DNA of 43,127 bases from assembly GCA_022565615.1 (NCBI GenBank), contig JAIUMM010000012.1, positions 1-43,127 of the forward strand, read 5' to 3'. Below, in pieces: positions 42,605 to 43,127 of this stretch (positions within the stretch are counted from its first letter, which is position 1; every line of letters starts with the position of its first letter). The position numbers and the translations under genes were made by a program. The notes under the pieces are model-generated. The model searched no databases and had not been told where the DNA came from. It was given only the letters and a program-made list of their open reading frames with translations. Origin of the DNA: Nanobdellota archaeon. GTDB taxonomy: Archaea > Nanobdellota > Nanobdellia > Woesearchaeales > UBA583.

Positions 42605-42872
42605 TTACATTTTTATATTTCATTGCCTCTTCTGCAAGTTCTAGAAGTGCACTCATACTAGATTCATCACCAACATATTGCTTTTTTGTATCTAAAATTT
42701 CTTTAACGTACTCTTCTTTATATTCTTCGTTAAATATCTTTTGTCTTAAAGATTCTCTTATAAGTTCTTGAATGTTTACATATCCAAAATCTTGTGCATA
42801 TTGTTGTGCTTTACTCATCAGAGGAGAAGGTAATTTTAGATTAATTTGAGTTGTTGTAATGGAGGATTCCAT
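42597..42872 (-). CDS. Ribbon-helix-helix antitoxin-like protein
   Basis: 91 aa from the ATG at 42872; a TATA box at 42894-42901 lies 22-29 bases upstream and rules out the ATG at 42893. The start ITTTQINLKLPSPLMSKAQQYAQDFGY is a short strand plus two helices as in CopG/ParD-like DNA-binding antitoxins. The C-terminal tail SMSALLELAEEAMKYKNVKK would wrap a toxin. It is followed at once by the broken toxin gene, so it may now be an orphan. Confidence 0.75.
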   Translation of the reverse strand: MESSITTTQINLKLPSPLMSKAQQYAQDFGYVNIQELIRESLRQKIFNEEYKEEYVKEILDTKKQYVGDESSMSALLELAEEAMKYKNVKK

Positions 42873-42893
42873 AAAAAATATAATAATAAGCAA

Positions 42894-42901
42894 TTTATAA
42901 A
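42894..42901 (-). promoter_or_regulatory. TATA box of the antitoxin gene
   Basis: TTTATAAA about 25 bases before the ATG at 42872; it defines the leaderless start of the antitoxin gene. Confidence 0.5.
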
Positions 42902-42943
42902 TATTTTTAGATACTTCAAGATACTCAAATATATTTCAATAGA

Positions 42944-43127
42944 TTAATCAACTTGATACTCCTCAACAATAACTTCTTTTCCTAAACTTCTTGCTTTATC
43001 AATTGCATCTTGTGTTCCTTTACTTTTATTCACTTGAAAAGCATATAAATAATCTCCTGCTTCAATTATTTTAGTATTTCTAGCATAATAACTCTCTTCA
43101 TTAGCTTCAATAAATCCAAAATCATCA
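42944..43127 (-). CDS. Rossmann/SLOG-like protein, C-terminal part
   Basis: The last 61 codons of a gene that runs off the right edge. It reads DYLYAFQVNKSKGTQDAIDKARSLGKEVIVEEY, the fold end seen in DprA/SLOG-type or DUF2493-like nucleotide-binding proteins, where a SKGT-like turn binds a phosphate. Function of this member cannot be set from the fragment. Confidence 0.55.
   Translation of the reverse strand, partial: DDFGFIEANEESYYARNTKIIEAGDYLYAFQVNKSKGTQDAIDKARSLGKEVIVEEYQVD

Overview
This AT-rich window reads as chromosome of a small-genome archaeon, most likely a DPANN member of the Nanoarchaeota/Pacearchaeota/Woesearchaeota type (inference). The archaeal core genes are uS15, eS1, Rpo11, the RFC large subunit, a PriS-type primase, Pth2, TruD, a histone and an SRP RNA. 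Most first genes have a TTTATAAA-like TATA box 24-31 nt before the ATG, which implies leaderless mRNAs. Genes inside operons instead carry GGAGG Shine-Dalgarno sites. Secreted and lipobox proteins and tiny pilin-like membrane proteins also fit this group.

Layout: 1-5.4 kb holds envelope genes: an 1109-aa secreted protein with a PilP/GspC-like tail and a membrane-anchored protein. 5.4-7.5 kb holds a reduced UvrC and a DUF2200 protein. 7.6-9.8 kb has tRNA-Gly(UCC), then a structured leader and the operon uS15-eS1-Rpo11-SecB-like. 9.9-16.2 kb carries a GH57 enzyme, a two-CxxC thioredoxin/DsbA-like protein, an MscS channel, a free-standing AlaRS editing half and an FmrO/Rmt-like rRNA methyltransferase; the last two share one symmetric TATA box. 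17-22.7 kb has an AI-2E-type permease, a slipin, a SurA_N lipoprotein, RfcL and a DUF285-repeat lipoprotein. 22.8-31.9 kb has XerA, a thioredoxin-fold ferredoxin, a truncated Ski2-type helicase, TruD, a Yip1 protein, adenylate kinase, a Nudix hydrolase, an ABC exporter with a HAD gene between its two subunits, and a divergent MutS-like ATPase. 31.9-40.9 kb is the most unusual part: an M28-like peptidase coupled to an unknown protein, a 770-bp noncoding stretch full of inverted repeats, a primase whose C-terminal cluster cysteines appear to be lost, three paralogous unknown proteins around a PGK-PfkB fusion, and a tandem histone doublet. 41-43 kb holds a short SRP RNA, a DUF504/MJ1316-like protein, a pilin-like peptide, Pth2 and a toxin-antitoxin pair with a frameshifted toxin.

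Best candidates for something undescribed are the degenerate PGK fused to a PfkB sugar kinase together with its three flanking paralogs, the roughly 156-nt SRP RNA without an evident Alu domain, the apparent loss of Fe-S cysteines in both primase and UvrC, the Rmt-like methyltransferase in an archaeon, and the structured noncoding stretch before the primase gene. All family calls come from reading motifs by eye; no database search was run.
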